Shown here: one piece after another, positions 39,628 to 48,083 of the stretch
How the letters are laid out: the number at the start of each line of letters is the position of its first letter
How positions within the stretch are numbered: the first letter of the stretch is position 1
Assembly (NCBI GenBank): GCA_016935175.1
Contig: JAFGRK010000008.1
Coordinates: 1 to 56,702 of the forward strand
Origin: Candidatus Woesearchaeota archaeon
Lineage (GTDB): Archaea > Nanobdellota > Nanobdellia > Woesearchaeales > SM23-78
Direction: 5' to 3'
Length of the DNA: 56,702 bases
Position numbers and translations under genes: made by a program
The notes under the pieces: model-generated
What the model was told of the DNA's origin: nothing
Database searches by the model: none
What the model saw: the letters and a program-made list of their open reading frames with translations, nothing else

Positions 39628-40128
39628 TCAATCATGCCCATGCGCAGCCTTGAATAACGTCGTGAAGAAAGGGCTTATGTTATCCTTGCTTCTAATCATC
39701 TCCCTTACCTTGGCTATGGGGAAAAACCTTACCTCCACCACTTCTTGATTAGAGATATCCTTAACTTCATCGACTACCATCCTGTAGGCATAAACTACAT
39801 GCTTAATGTCATGCTCCACATATTTCTTGAAGAGTAATTTCACATCCTCCTTTTTTGCTTCAATCCCGAGCTCCTCCTTAAGCTCCCGCAAGGCAGCATC
39901 AGCCGGCTCCTCGCCTTGATTGACGCTGCCAGAAACTGATGAAGTCCAATGCAAAGGATACCTGAACATGTTCCTGCTTCTTTTCTGCAATAGCAGTTCC
40001 CCCTTACGGTTATAGATGAAGATGTTTATGGCCCTGGTTATCACATCAGCATTCCTATGGACGTGGCTCTCAAGGATCTGACCGATGGGATTATCATTCT
40101 TGTCCACAACATCAACCATGGCTTCCAT
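39628..40128 (-). CDS. Nudix hydrolase (IPP isomerase type 1-like)
   Basis: 166 residues. The Nudix box GSVNQGEEPADAALRELKEE (about residues 68-87) keeps the metal-binding REL-x-EE core. LHWTSSVSGSVN before it matches type 1 isopentenyl diphosphate isomerases and the closely related Nudix hydrolases. The Cys expected in true isomerases was not found in the usual place, so hydrolase activity is at least as likely. The start at 40128 has GGTGA at about 7 nt. Confidence 0.8.
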   Translation of the reverse strand: MEAMVDVVDKNDNPIGQILESHVHRNADVITRAINIFIYNRKGELLLQKRSRNMFRYPLHWTSSVSGSVNQGEEPADAALRELKEELGIEAKKEDVKLLFKKYVEHDIKHVVYAYRMVVDEVKDISNQEVVEVRFFPIAKVREMIRSKDNISPFFTTLFKAAHGHD

Positions 40129-40157
40129 TAAGATTCACCTGCCTAGTTTAGGTTTCC

Positions 40158-40667
40158 CTACCGTATTTCAACAACCAAGTCTTCCTGCTTTGAGAATTCT
40201 CCGCAATTTATGTTTGCTGTATACATGTAAGCGCCAGGAGCTGTTGACTTAGTTGTCTGCAGGCTTATCTTCCACTCACCTACCATGTCAACAGGTATGT
40301 CCCTGTTGGTGGCAGAGTACATGAAATCCAAGTCATCAATGCCCCCTACCTTGGTGAAGGATAGCGTGCACCTTACATCATCAGAGACGTAGTTATATAC
40401 CTGCAGGGCGAGCGATTTGCTTTGTCCAGCATTCAGCACAATGTCAGAAGGCACGATCACCATCGGGTCATCAGCTGTCGGCTTCCACAATGCTTTTGCC
40501 GGCTCCATTATCCTGGGAATCTCCTCGACAACCTGGCTTGCTGCCCTTTGTATCAGCACCACTGTAACCACTAGCACGAGCAGGGCAATAACTGAGATGA
40601 TTATCATGTTCACCCCTAGCTCAACGCCCCTCTTGCTCTTAACCTTAAGAATTTGCTTCTGCCTCAT
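40158..40667 (-). CDS. Pilin-like membrane-anchored protein
   Basis: 169 residues. A short basic N-terminus with KSKRGVELGVNMII leads into a hydrophobic helix (SVIALLVLVVTVVLIQ), like archaeal pilins cleaved before the helix. The exterior part has a beta-sandwich pattern (SDIVLNAGQSKSLALQVYNY). Cys residues at C110 and C159 could form a disulfide. The ATG at 40667 is preferred over a start at 40688. No pilus assembly genes are adjacent. Confidence 0.68.
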   Translation of the reverse strand: MRQKQILKVKSKRGVELGVNMIIISVIALLVLVVTVVLIQRAASQVVEEIPRIMEPAKALWKPTADDPMVIVPSDIVLNAGQSKSLALQVYNYVSDDVRCTLSFTKVGGIDDLDFMYSATNRDIPVDMVGEWKISLQTTKSTAPGAYMYTANINCGEFSKQEDLVVEIR

Positions 40668-40778
40668 GATACTAAACCCCGGGACCAATTATCGCGCAAA
40701 AAACATTCTTGAAACTAGTGATATATAAATTTAGCGGAAAAGATTAACAATTCACATAGAAACATCTGATGTTATTAG

Positions 40779-41261
40779 CTAGCCTCTTCCCAAGCTTCTA
40801 ATTTCGTTATCAACTAATTTGTATACTTCTGTAACTATATTATTTATATCATCAGTTTCTTTTTGCACCGTAGTGACGTATTGGTCTTCGTTCCCAACTG
40901 AAGCTCCCCTATAACAGCTTATTTTGTAATCCAGCACAACATCATCCAAGTTATCGTTCAGGCGTGATTTCATGTCTATATACAACTTAAGCACCTTAAT
41001 CGCGAACTTTTCCAGGGAGATATGGTATGACAATGAAACTACATTATTCTGCACCCCTCTATAAACCACTTCGCTTTTTGTCCGCAAGTCTTTTTCAGAG
41101 AATCTAATGCCCAGGAGAGCCTTTTTCAGTGTTGTCTGAGCCATTTCCTCAAGGTATTTTAAGCCCAGATTTTGCTGCACTTTAGCTAGTTCTAGTTTTA
41201 TCTGCCTGTCATTAACCTTAAATATATTCTTCTTGACCCAGTCATTTATCCTCAATGCCAT
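40779..41261 (-). CDS. Hypothetical helical protein
   Basis: 160 residues, charged, mainly helical, beginning MALRINDWVKKNIFKVNDRQ. GGTGAT lies about 6 nt before the ATG at 41261, which fixes the start over one at 41303. The composition (K, N, I, D-rich) is more A/T-biased than nearby genes. No family or catalytic motif was recognised. Confidence 0.65.
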   Translation of the reverse strand: MALRINDWVKKNIFKVNDRQIKLELAKVQQNLGLKYLEEMAQTTLKKALLGIRFSEKDLRTKSEVVYRGVQNNVVSLSYHISLEKFAIKVLKLYIDMKSRLNDNLDDVVLDYKISCYRGASVGNEDQYVTTVQKETDDINNIVTEVYKLVDNEIRSLGRG

Positions 41262-41346
41262 GATATCACCTTTGTTTTGATTTATGGTCTCTGATTTTAT
41301 CACTATAAAAAGCTTTTGATTTTTAGAAATTCAGGTGCGCAGATTC

Positions 41347-41622
41347 CTACAACAAATTCTGCACCTTGTTGATGTAGCCTGCAGCTTCCTGCCCTTTCTT
41401 GGTGAGTGTCAGCACTTTCAGCCTTCCTTGCTTCTCAAAGTTCACCAGGCCTGCCTTTTGCATCTCCTGCAGTATCTTGACCACGTGGCTGTAGGTGCAG
41501 TCTACCAGCTTGGCCAGATTAGATGCGTAGATGTGGTTGTTCGCGTTCAATAAGTGGACTAGCATCATAGCTGGCTTCTCCCTGAAGAAAACACCGAATA
41601 TCTTCTTTTGCTTTGTAGCCAA
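41347..41622 (-). CDS. MarR-like winged-helix transcription regulator
   Basis: 91 residues of one winged helix. ASNLAKLVDCTYSHVVKIL is the recognition region, GLVNFEKQGRLKVLTLT the wing, and KKGQEAAGYINK the C-terminal helix. The start is a TTG at 41622 preceded by GGAGGGTGA. The target is unknown. The adjacent divergent gene, the beta-CASP nuclease, or the gene itself are candidates. Confidence 0.8.
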   Translation of the reverse strand: MATKQKKIFGVFFREKPAMMLVHLLNANNHIYASNLAKLVDCTYSHVVKILQEMQKAGLVNFEKQGRLKVLTLTKKGQEAAGYINKVQNLL

Positions 41623-41848
41623 CTCGTCACCCTCCAGCTTTTTTATTTGGATTTTGAGATTATAAATATTTATTTATTCTGTTATAACTTTTCTGAAGGT
41701 TATTTCCATTTATATATCTTTCGATTTATATAACCAAGAAGCATTGCAAGTTTTCCGAGGATTAATGCTTGCAAGCCCATAAAAATGCCGGGGGTTTAAA
41801 TAGTTTTTGCTTAAAGCCTAGCGACAAATAAATCCTCCCAATAAAAAG

Positions 41849-41857
41849 CTTTAAATA
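41849..41857 (+). promoter_or_regulatory. TATA box for the beta-CASP nuclease gene
   Basis: CTTTAAATA is centred 30 nt before the ATG at 41883. Confidence 0.6.
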
Positions 41858-41882
41858 GTATCCTGCCAAAGAAAACAATATT

Positions 41883-43160
41883 ATGAAGCTCATCTTCCAC
41901 GGGGCAGCAAAAGAGGTGGGTAGAAGCTGCATAGAGCTCCAGACCCAGGGTGACAGGTATCTTCTTGATGCAGGAATAAAGTTCAAGGAAGGGGGATTCG
42001 CCTATCCTGAGAAGATAATCAACCTGCCGGACATAGATGGTCTGCTCATAAGCCATGCGCACCTGGACCACACAGGAGCATTGCCCTTGTTTGAGCACTA
42101 CAACATCATCTGCCCAATATACTGCACCAAGCTCACCTATGTGCTCACCAAGGTTCTCTTGAAAGACTCCTACAAGATAGCCAGGATAAAGAACCTGCAC
42201 CCTGCCTACAACAAGCTAGACCTAGAGAAGCTGGAAAAGAGTGTGCGCTTTGTGAAGTACGACCGAGACTATAAACACAGGAAAATCAATTTCTCATTCT
42301 TGAACGCAGGCCATGTCCCTGGCAGCTCCATGATATTAATAGAGGCAGAAGGGAAAAAGATCCTTTACACAGGAGACTTCAAGCTCAGGACATCAGAGCT
42401 CATGAAAGGCGCAAGCCCAAGCCTGCATGAAATAGATATAATGATAATGGAAAGCACATACGGGGCAAGGGAGCTGCCAGAAAGGGACGCAGTAAAAAAG
42501 CAGTTCCTTGACAAGATAGAGGAAGTGATAGCAAGAGGAGGCTCAGCGCTCATACCAGTGTTCAGCCTAGGAAGGTCCCAGGACGTGCTGATAATGCTCT
42601 CAGAAAGAAAGTTCAATGTTCCTATATACATCGATGGGATGTGCAAGAAAGTAGCCAGCCGCATCCTAAGCGTCAACGACCCTTACATCAACAACGCTAA
42701 TGTGCTGGATGAGATGTTCAACCATCGCGTAATACACATAGGCAGCGACAGGCACCGCCAAAGGGTTATGGGAAGCCAGGGCATATTCGTGACCTCGAGC
42801 GGCATGCTGCAAGGAGGCCCAGTGCTCAGCTACCTGGCAGAGATGTGGCATGACCCAAGGAACGCAGTGCTGCTCACAGGCTACCAGTGCAAGCGCACTA
42901 ACGGCCAGACCCTGATAGAGGAAGGATATGTCTACCTTGACGGATGGAGGACTTATGTCAAGGGAGAAGTGGTCAAGTATGATTTCTCTGGCCACGCAGG
43001 CCAGAGCGAGCTGAGGGAACTGATAAGAAAGATACACCCTAAAAAGCTTATAGTCCAGCATGGGGATGAAGAAGCAGTTGCAGAGCTAGCGAAGTGGGCT
43101 GGCATGAACACCCACAGCAAAGTATACGTCCCTTCAGTAGGGGATGAGATAGAGATATGA
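41883..43160 (+). CDS. Beta-CASP metallo-beta-lactamase ribonuclease (aCPSF2-like)
   Basis: 425 residues. The HAHLDH zinc motif (H58, H60, D62, H63) lies in LISHAHLDHTG. Later motifs are AGHVPGSSMI, YTGDFK, and in the beta-CASP part MESTYG, FSLGRSQD and TSSGMLQGGP. The C-terminal SGHAGQSELRELI carries the last zinc His. It lacks N-terminal KH domains, so it fits the short archaeal CPSF2 class of endo/exonucleases acting on RNA 3' ends. The length is typical. Its own TATA box implies a leaderless message. Confidence 0.92.
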   Translation: MKLIFHGAAKEVGRSCIELQTQGDRYLLDAGIKFKEGGFAYPEKIINLPDIDGLLISHAHLDHTGALPLFEHYNIICPIYCTKLTYVLTKVLLKDSYKIARIKNLHPAYNKLDLEKLEKSVRFVKYDRDYKHRKINFSFLNAGHVPGSSMILIEAEGKKILYTGDFKLRTSELMKGASPSLHEIDIMIMESTYGARELPERDAVKKQFLDKIEEVIARGGSALIPVFSLGRSQDVLIMLSERKFNVPIYIDGMCKKVASRILSVNDPYINNANVLDEMFNHRVIHIGSDRHRQRVMGSQGIFVTSSGMLQGGPVLSYLAEMWHDPRNAVLLTGYQCKRTNGQTLIEEGYVYLDGWRTYVKGEVVKYDFSGHAGQSELRELIRKIHPKKLIVQHGDEEAVAELAKWAGMNTHSKVYVPSVGDEIEI

Positions 43161-43210
43161 TTGCTATATTAGGTTGATGGGGACAAAAGGCAAATCCATG
43201 AGGTGAAGGC

Positions 43211-43549
43211 ATGAGCAGGAGCCATGAAAAGGCAAATGATGAAGTCTATGATGAAGATGAGGAATACAAAGGCAACCCTGAAGGCGAAGTCATGGCTTTC
43301 ATGAGGGATATGAAAAAAGAAAGCAAGAACATGATGACTGAGCTTATAGACATTGATGATCTGCTCTCCAAGCTCAAGATAAAGATAGCAGAGGATTCTA
43401 CCAGCAAAAAAGAGCTATACAGGATTATAGATTCTATAAGGCTCCGTATAGGGGTGATGGAAAGGGAAGACAGGATAGAGCTAAATGAAGAGGAAGAGGC
43501 AGAGACCTTGCTAGAGAAGCTCAAGAAATGGGTGGACCAAATAGTCTAA
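43211..43549 (+). CDS. Hypothetical acidic coiled-coil protein
   Basis: 112 residues, very acidic at the start (DEVYDEDEEYKGNPEGE) then helical with heptad-like spacing. No Cys or membrane segment. It begins 50 bp after the beta-CASP nuclease on the same strand, with GAGGTGAAGG before the ATG, so the two may be co-transcribed. No family was recognised. Confidence 0.65.
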   Translation: MSRSHEKANDEVYDEDEEYKGNPEGEVMAFMRDMKKESKNMMTELIDIDDLLSKLKIKIAEDSTSKKELYRIIDSIRLRIGVMEREDRIELNEEEEAETLLEKLKKWVDQIV

Positions 43550-43556
43550 AAGCAGC

Positions 43557-43955
43557 CTATTCTTTTTTTTCAACATTACCTTCAGGATCATACTCTTCGA
43601 TGAACTGGCGAGCGACCTCAAACTTCCTGTTCTTAGAATTGATTTCAACCTTAGCAGCGACTAGCTCATCCTCAGGAATACAATTCAATCCAGGGCTGCA
43701 AGGGGCCTCGATGTCAAACCCGTACTTCTCAAGAAAATAATCACGGCGAGTCTTGCTCATGTTATGGTTGATGGCAGTTATCAGGGATAGCTTTGCCTGC
43801 TCATCCATCCTGTCAGGGTAGAACAAGCTTACAATATACTCGAAGATGTCATGGTGAAGGCTGCTATTGACAAGCCTTGCGATTATGCGAGTATCCCTGC
43901 CAGCCAGGCTGAGAGGTTCGCTGCTTTCAGACTGCTCACTCAACTGTTCCCCCAT
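43557..43955 (-). CDS. Hypothetical protein
   Basis: 132 residues, mainly helical, with ARLVNSSLHHDIFEYIVSLF and CSPGLNCIPEDE. No catalytic motif was recognised. It converges on the acidic coiled-coil gene with a 7-bp gap. The TATA box for this gene is near 44002-44015 (minus strand TTTATATACC region). Confidence 0.6.
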   Translation of the reverse strand: MGEQLSEQSESSEPLSLAGRDTRIIARLVNSSLHHDIFEYIVSLFYPDRMDEQAKLSLITAINHNMSKTRRDYFLEKYGFDIEAPCSPGLNCIPEDELVAAKVEINSKNRKFEVARQFIEEYDPEGNVEKKE

Positions 43956-44051
43956 TAAACCAACCCCTACAAATAATTAAGTAATAAAGAGAAACCATGA
44001 AGGGTATATAAATATTACCAGTAACCTCCTGGAGACTAAAAAGAAAGAAAA

Positions 44052-44196
44052 TGCCCCCACGGGGAAAGTCGACTTCGTCTTATTCCTTTTGAGCAAGCCC
44101 GAAAGTATTCGAACCCCGGTCTCAAGCTGTTTGCACCAGGAAAGTCTCCTTTCCCAATGCCGCAAGCTTGAATTCTATCCACTATACTATGGGGGC
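44052..44196 (-). tRNA. tRNA-Arg(GCG) with two introns
   Basis: Acceptor strands GCCCCCA/TGGGGGC pair and the discriminator is A. The anticodon stem is CAAGC/GCTTG and the loop T-T-GCG-G-A. A20 (in GGATA) fits arginine identity. The T-arm is CGGGG/CCCCG with loop TTCGAAT. Introns: 31 nt at 37/38 (44129-44159, with a GGAAAG/CTTTCC hairpin) and 42 nt in the T-loop (44065-44106). The exons total 72 nt. The D-stem is weak. It starts 14 bp after the MnmC-like gene on the same strand and no TATA box is at the usual distance, so co-transcription is likely. Confidence 0.9.
44065..44106 (-). other. 42-nt T-loop intron of tRNA-Arg
   Basis: It has the same site, length and ends as the tRNA-Asp T-loop intron, with 36 of 42 identical bases. 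Substitutions are confined to the middle. The first 17 and last 8 bases (plus strand) are identical. Confidence 0.88.
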
Positions 44197-44210
44197 AATT
44201 AAATATTAAA

Positions 44211-44888
44211 TCACACAGGCACTGCAACTGTGCTAGGGCTTCTCCTGCCTACGCAAGGCCCGTCCTTTACCTCAAAGCCTGCTGCCTTCAGGTTGCGCCT
44301 CACCATGCCTGCGCATGAATAAGTAGTGAGTATGCCGTCAGGCTTTATTAATTTTCTGAGTTGCCGAAAGAAATCCTCTGTCCAGAGCTCAGGGTTCTTC
44401 TTTGGGGAAAAAGGGTCGTGGAAGATGATGTCAAACTTGAGCTTGATGCTCTTGACACCTTCCAAGGCGTCGCAGACCAATAAGTTTATCCGTACGTTCT
44501 TGTCAGTGTACTCGTAATTGTTTATGATGCTATCCTCATTTTTGTTGCTCTTAACCAGCTCCTTGATGACATGGTAATTTTTTATTTGCGGGCTGAGGCC
44601 CGGAATTCTGCTGAGTATCTCCCTGTCTTTCTCTAGGCCCACAACCACAACCTTGCAGCCAGGGTTAACCTCAAGTATCTTGTCAAGAGCTGCAGCAGTA
44701 TTATATCCTAATCCAAAGCAAACGTCAAGGATGCTCACCATGCCTAGATCAGCAAGCCCTGCGATGTGTGTCGGCTCAACAAACTTCTTGAAAGCCTCCT
44801 CCACTGCTCCAGTAATAGAATGATAGCTCTCACCATATGCCTCGCTATGGAAGGTCATGCTGCCATCACCAGTCATTATTTCCCGCAT
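44211..44888 (-). CDS. MnmC-like SAM-dependent methyltransferase (DUF752 family)
   Basis: 225 residues. TGDGSMTFHSEAYGESYHS is the family's N-terminal signature. The SAM loop is LDVCFGLGYNTA near residue 54, and DPFSPKKNPELWTEDFF and TYSCAGMVRRNLKAAGFEV follow as in MnmC-type methyltransferases, which act on wobble-base modifications of tRNA in bacteria. No FAD-dependent MnmC1 domain is attached. It is directly upstream of tRNA-Arg on the same strand, consistent with a tRNA role. Confidence 0.85.
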   Translation of the reverse strand: MREIMTGDGSMTFHSEAYGESYHSITGAVEEAFKKFVEPTHIAGLADLGMVSILDVCFGLGYNTAAALDKILEVNPGCKVVVVGLEKDREILSRIPGLSPQIKNYHVIKELVKSNKNEDSIINNYEYTDKNVRINLLVCDALEGVKSIKLKFDIIFHDPFSPKKNPELWTEDFFRQLRKLIKPDGILTTYSCAGMVRRNLKAAGFEVKDGPCVGRRSPSTVAVPV

Positions 44889-44911
44889 AAAGAAGGATAA
44901 TGCTTAGCCTT

Positions 44912-45379
44912 TTATAAAAATAGCCCTAAAGCCCATAGCACCAGCCCTATTAGCAAGAAAGCAGAGTATTCCTTAAACAATCCTGCAAGGATTTTCTTCT
45001 TGTCCTTGGAATATTTTAGGTGCTCATGCAGGTAAAGGCTTCCTAATGGCAAGCCATAAAGGAATATCAGGGGAGCTATCAATGCAAGCCCTTCCAGCTT
45101 CCATGAGGCGAAAAGCATCAATGCCAAGGCATAGTAGAGTGCTTTTTCCCTTTGCTTGCTAAAGGTGCAGCCTGCAAAAACCAGCGCCATGAGCAGTATC
45201 AGCCAGAGGTTTGGATTCTTGATGCAAAACACTATCAGCACTAAAACCATTACCAGGTTCTTAAAAACAACCATGTACTTCCTACCTGGCTGGAGCTCTT
45301 CCTCAGCAGAATAGGCTATTATCAATCCTGCCAAAAGGCCAAGAAAGGATATTATGAGCAATAAGAGATAATCAAGCAT
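44912..45379 (-). CDS. Polytopic membrane protein
   Basis: 155 residues with about five hydrophobic segments (LLLLIISFLGLLAGLIIAY, NLVMVLVLIVFCI, LWLILLMALVFAG, ALYYALALMLFA, LIGLVLWALGLFL). No catalytic motif. It lies between the pilin-like and MnmC-like genes, all on the minus strand. No family was recognised. Confidence 0.68.
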   Translation of the reverse strand: MLDYLLLLIISFLGLLAGLIIAYSAEEELQPGRKYMVVFKNLVMVLVLIVFCIKNPNLWLILLMALVFAGCTFSKQREKALYYALALMLFASWKLEGLALIAPLIFLYGLPLGSLYLHEHLKYSKDKKKILAGLFKEYSAFLLIGLVLWALGLFL

Positions 45380-45425
45380 GTTAGATAAGCCTAGAGGGAC
45401 AGTGGTTTATAAAGATTTTTAATTA

Positions 45426-45902
45426 TCAGGTAAGATCTACTCCGCAAGGGTGGCCGTCGATGAGCACAGAAGAGTCCCCTATGCCTGGCTTGTTGTCAAC
45501 CACTATAACGCGGCCTTCAGAATCCTCATAGAAAACGCAAAAGTCACCTTTGACCCCTAGTTTATTCTTCAGCCCTGTGTAGTTATTGGTGGCATTGCCT
45601 ATGAATGCAAGCAATTTTTCTTCATCAATAGTGTCTGAGCTGAGGAAGCCAAAGTCCCTGTCCATCTCCAACGCCACCTTTAGGTCTGTTGCCTCTGACT
45701 CAAGGTCTGTCAAGCCTTGCTTCTGCTTGGCAGTCATGGTCACATAAAATACTAATATGACTGAGACAAATATAACTACAGCTAATAAGACGTCAACGCT
45801 CCAAACCTGTCCTCGTCCCATCTCTTCTTTTCCCCTTGGCCGAGAAGCCTTAGTAACAGGCACCGCCCTCTTTTTTGAAAACTTCCTTTTTTTACTAGCC
45901 AT
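45426..45902 (-). CDS. Pilin-like protein with class III signal-type N-terminus
   Basis: 158 residues. A strongly basic first 30 residues end in GRGQVWSVDVLLAVVIFVSV, a pilin-type charged segment running into one membrane helix. The C-terminal part contains two Cys (FCVFYED and HPCGVDLT) that may pair. It resembles a minor pilin or a membrane-anchored surface protein. The start at 45902 has weak GGGAA upstream. Confidence 0.7.
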   Translation of the reverse strand: MASKKRKFSKKRAVPVTKASRPRGKEEMGRGQVWSVDVLLAVVIFVSVILVFYVTMTAKQKQGLTDLESEATDLKVALEMDRDFGFLSSDTIDEEKLLAFIGNATNNYTGLKNKLGVKGDFCVFYEDSEGRVIVVDNKPGIGDSSVLIDGHPCGVDLT

Positions 45903-46108
45903 GTTCCCTTTTTAATACTTTTGCTTTGGATTCCAAACTATTTATATTTTACGATTAGCCCTGATGCCAGCCAAAAAAGGCTTAATCCCAGCAAAAAAAT
46001 CCTTCAGGCGAGAGCCACCAAAAACTTTATAAATGACTGCTTTATCCGGTTTATAAAGCTATCGCAAGGCATGCTTAGGACAATCATCTTTGCAACGGGG
46101 GGAAATGC

Positions 46109-47032
46109 ATGAGCATGGTAAAAAAATGCCCTGAATGTGGCGGCATCAACTTATTCTGGAACAAGGAGAAAGGAGAGATAATATGCAGGGACTGCGGTCT
46201 TGTCGTCGAGGACAAGATGGTGGACTTCAGCCAGGAATGGAGGGAGTTCGACGGAGAGGACGCTGACAAGATGAGAAGGACCGGGGCTCCTATGAGCTAC
46301 ACCCAGTTCGACCAAGGCCTTGGGACGGATGTAGGCAAGAAATCAGACTTATACCAGCTTGGCGGAAAGGCCAAGAACAAGTTCTTCAGGCTGAGGAAAT
46401 GGCAGCAAAGGATTAGCACAGCAATTGAGAGAAACCTCAAGCTGGCGCTTTCAGAGCTTAAGAGAGTGAGCTCATACCTAAGGCTTCCATCCAGCGTGGA
46501 GGAGGAGAGCGCGAGGATATACACCCTTGCAGTGCAGAAAGGCTTGGTGAGGGGAAGGAGCATGGAGTCTGTTGTCGCAGGAGCTTTGTACGCTGCCTGC
46601 AGGAGGCATGACGTTCCCAGGACTCTTGACGAGCTCGCAGACGCCTCTAACATTGAGAAGAAAGAGATAGGAAGGACCTACAGGTTCATCACCAGGGAGC
46701 TGGGCATCAAGATCCTTCCAAGCAACCCTGCGGATTACATACCAAGGTTTGCTTCAAGCCTAAAGCTATCTGCAGAGACCCAGAGCAAGGCAGTTGAGAT
46801 AATCGAGTCAGCACAGCACATTGAGCTGACCTCAGGCAGAGGGCCTACTGGAATCGCAGCAGCAGCCTTGTACGTGGCAGCCCTTATCAACGGCGAGAAA
46901 AGGACCCAGAGGGAAGTAGCTGATGTTGCAGGAGTGACTGAGGTCACCATAAGAAACCGCTACAAGGAGCTTCTTGACGAGCTGAAGCTTGAGAAGGAAA
47001 TCAAGAAAGTCAAGAAGAAGAGAAAGGACTGA
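46109..47032 (+). CDS. tfb: Transcription initiation factor B (TFB/TFIIB)
   Basis: 307 residues. The N-terminal zinc ribbon has C7, C10, C26 and C29, which contacts RNA polymerase. The B-reader region (REFDGEDADKMRRTGAPM) is followed by two cyclin-like repeats (about 110-195 and 205-295) that bind TBP-TATA and the BRE. The C-terminus is basic. GGGGGG lies about 7 nt before the ATG. A 13-codon frame from 46071 ends in a TGA overlapping this ATG. Two TATA boxes (centres near 46029 and 46053) lie upstream, so unlike most neighbours this gene has a leader. Confidence 0.95.
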   Translation: MSMVKKCPECGGINLFWNKEKGEIICRDCGLVVEDKMVDFSQEWREFDGEDADKMRRTGAPMSYTQFDQGLGTDVGKKSDLYQLGGKAKNKFFRLRKWQQRISTAIERNLKLALSELKRVSSYLRLPSSVEEESARIYTLAVQKGLVRGRSMESVVAGALYAACRRHDVPRTLDELADASNIEKKEIGRTYRFITRELGIKILPSNPADYIPRFASSLKLSAETQSKAVEIIESAQHIELTSGRGPTGIAAAALYVAALINGEKRTQREVADVAGVTEVTIRNRYKELLDELKLEKEIKKVKKKRKD

Positions 47033-47073
47033 CTAGGCTTTTCTTTTCAATCATCTTCTTTTTTGAAGCGCAT

Positions 47074-47082
47074 AATTTAAAT
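47074..47082 (+). promoter_or_regulatory. TATA box for the epimerase gene
   Basis: AATTTAAAT is centred 28 nt before the ATG at 47106. Confidence 0.6.
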
Positions 47083-47105
47083 GCAGGGCTATTTTTCCTA
47101 TTCTC

Positions 47106-48080
47106 ATGAAAATACTATTGACTGGCACAGGAGGCTTTATTGGCCAGAGCCTAAAAAGGAAGCTGGAGGAGCATTTCAGCGGCGAGGAGATAGTTTCTCT
47201 CAAGAGGCAAAGGTCGCTAGGGAAAGGAGAGCACACAGTCGATTATTCTGATATTCAAACCATGGCTGACTGCGAGGCTTGCAAGGGAGTTGACCTAGCA
47301 TTCCATATAGCAGGCATCACCAAGGGAGTGAGCTTCAGGGAGTTCTACAATGCCAATGTTGTGCCTACAGAGAACTTGCTGGCTGCCTTGGAGCGCAAGA
47401 GCCCTAGCCTGAAGCGATTCGTATTTATTTCCTCGCATGCAGCAGCAGGGCCTTCCCAGAGCAGGCAGCATTACAAGGCTGAAAGCGAAGAGGATAATCC
47501 TATTGAATACTATGGGGAGAGCAAGTGGCTGGCAGAGCAAGTGGTCAAGGCACGCAACAGATCACTGCCCTTCACTATTATCAGGCCTAGCAGCGTTTAC
47601 GGCCCTGGTGATGCTGACTTCCTCAACATCTTCAGGATGGCGAAGTCAGGCATCAATCTTTACAGCGGTAACAAGGACAAGTACACCTCAATCATCTATA
47701 TTGATGACTTGGTCGAGGGCATGATTGGTTCATCACTCTCCCCGAATGCCATATCCGACACTTATTTTCTTTGCAATGATGAGCCAGTCTCATGGAAACA
47801 ACTGCATGAAACCATCTTCAGAATAATGGATAAAGAGCCCAAAAGCATCAGCATTCCTTTCCCAGCTGTCAAAGCCCTTTCCTACCTTGGTGATGCCTAT
47901 GCTCACATATCCGGCAAGTGCTCATTGCTTAATGTGCAGAAGATCAAGCTCTCAGAGCCAGATTTCTGGATAGCCAGCAACCAGAAGGCGAAGAAGGACC
48001 TGGGCTACAGCTCCAAGATAAGGCTCGAGGATGGCGTGCGCTCTACTCATGAGCATTATCTTAGAAACAAGCAGTTGTGA
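47106..48080 (+). CDS. NAD-dependent epimerase/dehydratase (extended SDR)
   Basis: 324 residues. The NAD-binding Rossmann motif TGTGGFIGQ is at residues 6-14. The catalytic YYGESKWLAEQ (Y-x3-K) is near residue 139 and the usual RPSSVYGPGD follows. The length is typical for sugar-nucleotide epimerases or dehydratases; the exact sugar cannot be told. SIIYIDDLVEGM supports the sugar-nucleotide group. It has its own TATA box. Confidence 0.9.
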   Translation: MKILLTGTGGFIGQSLKRKLEEHFSGEEIVSLKRQRSLGKGEHTVDYSDIQTMADCEACKGVDLAFHIAGITKGVSFREFYNANVVPTENLLAALERKSPSLKRFVFISSHAAAGPSQSRQHYKAESEEDNPIEYYGESKWLAEQVVKARNRSLPFTIIRPSSVYGPGDADFLNIFRMAKSGINLYSGNKDKYTSIIYIDDLVEGMIGSSLSPNAISDTYFLCNDEPVSWKQLHETIFRIMDKEPKSISIPFPAVKALSYLGDAYAHISGKCSLLNVQKIKLSEPDFWIASNQKAKKDLGYSSKIRLEDGVRSTHEHYLRNKQL

Positions 48081-48083
48081 GCA

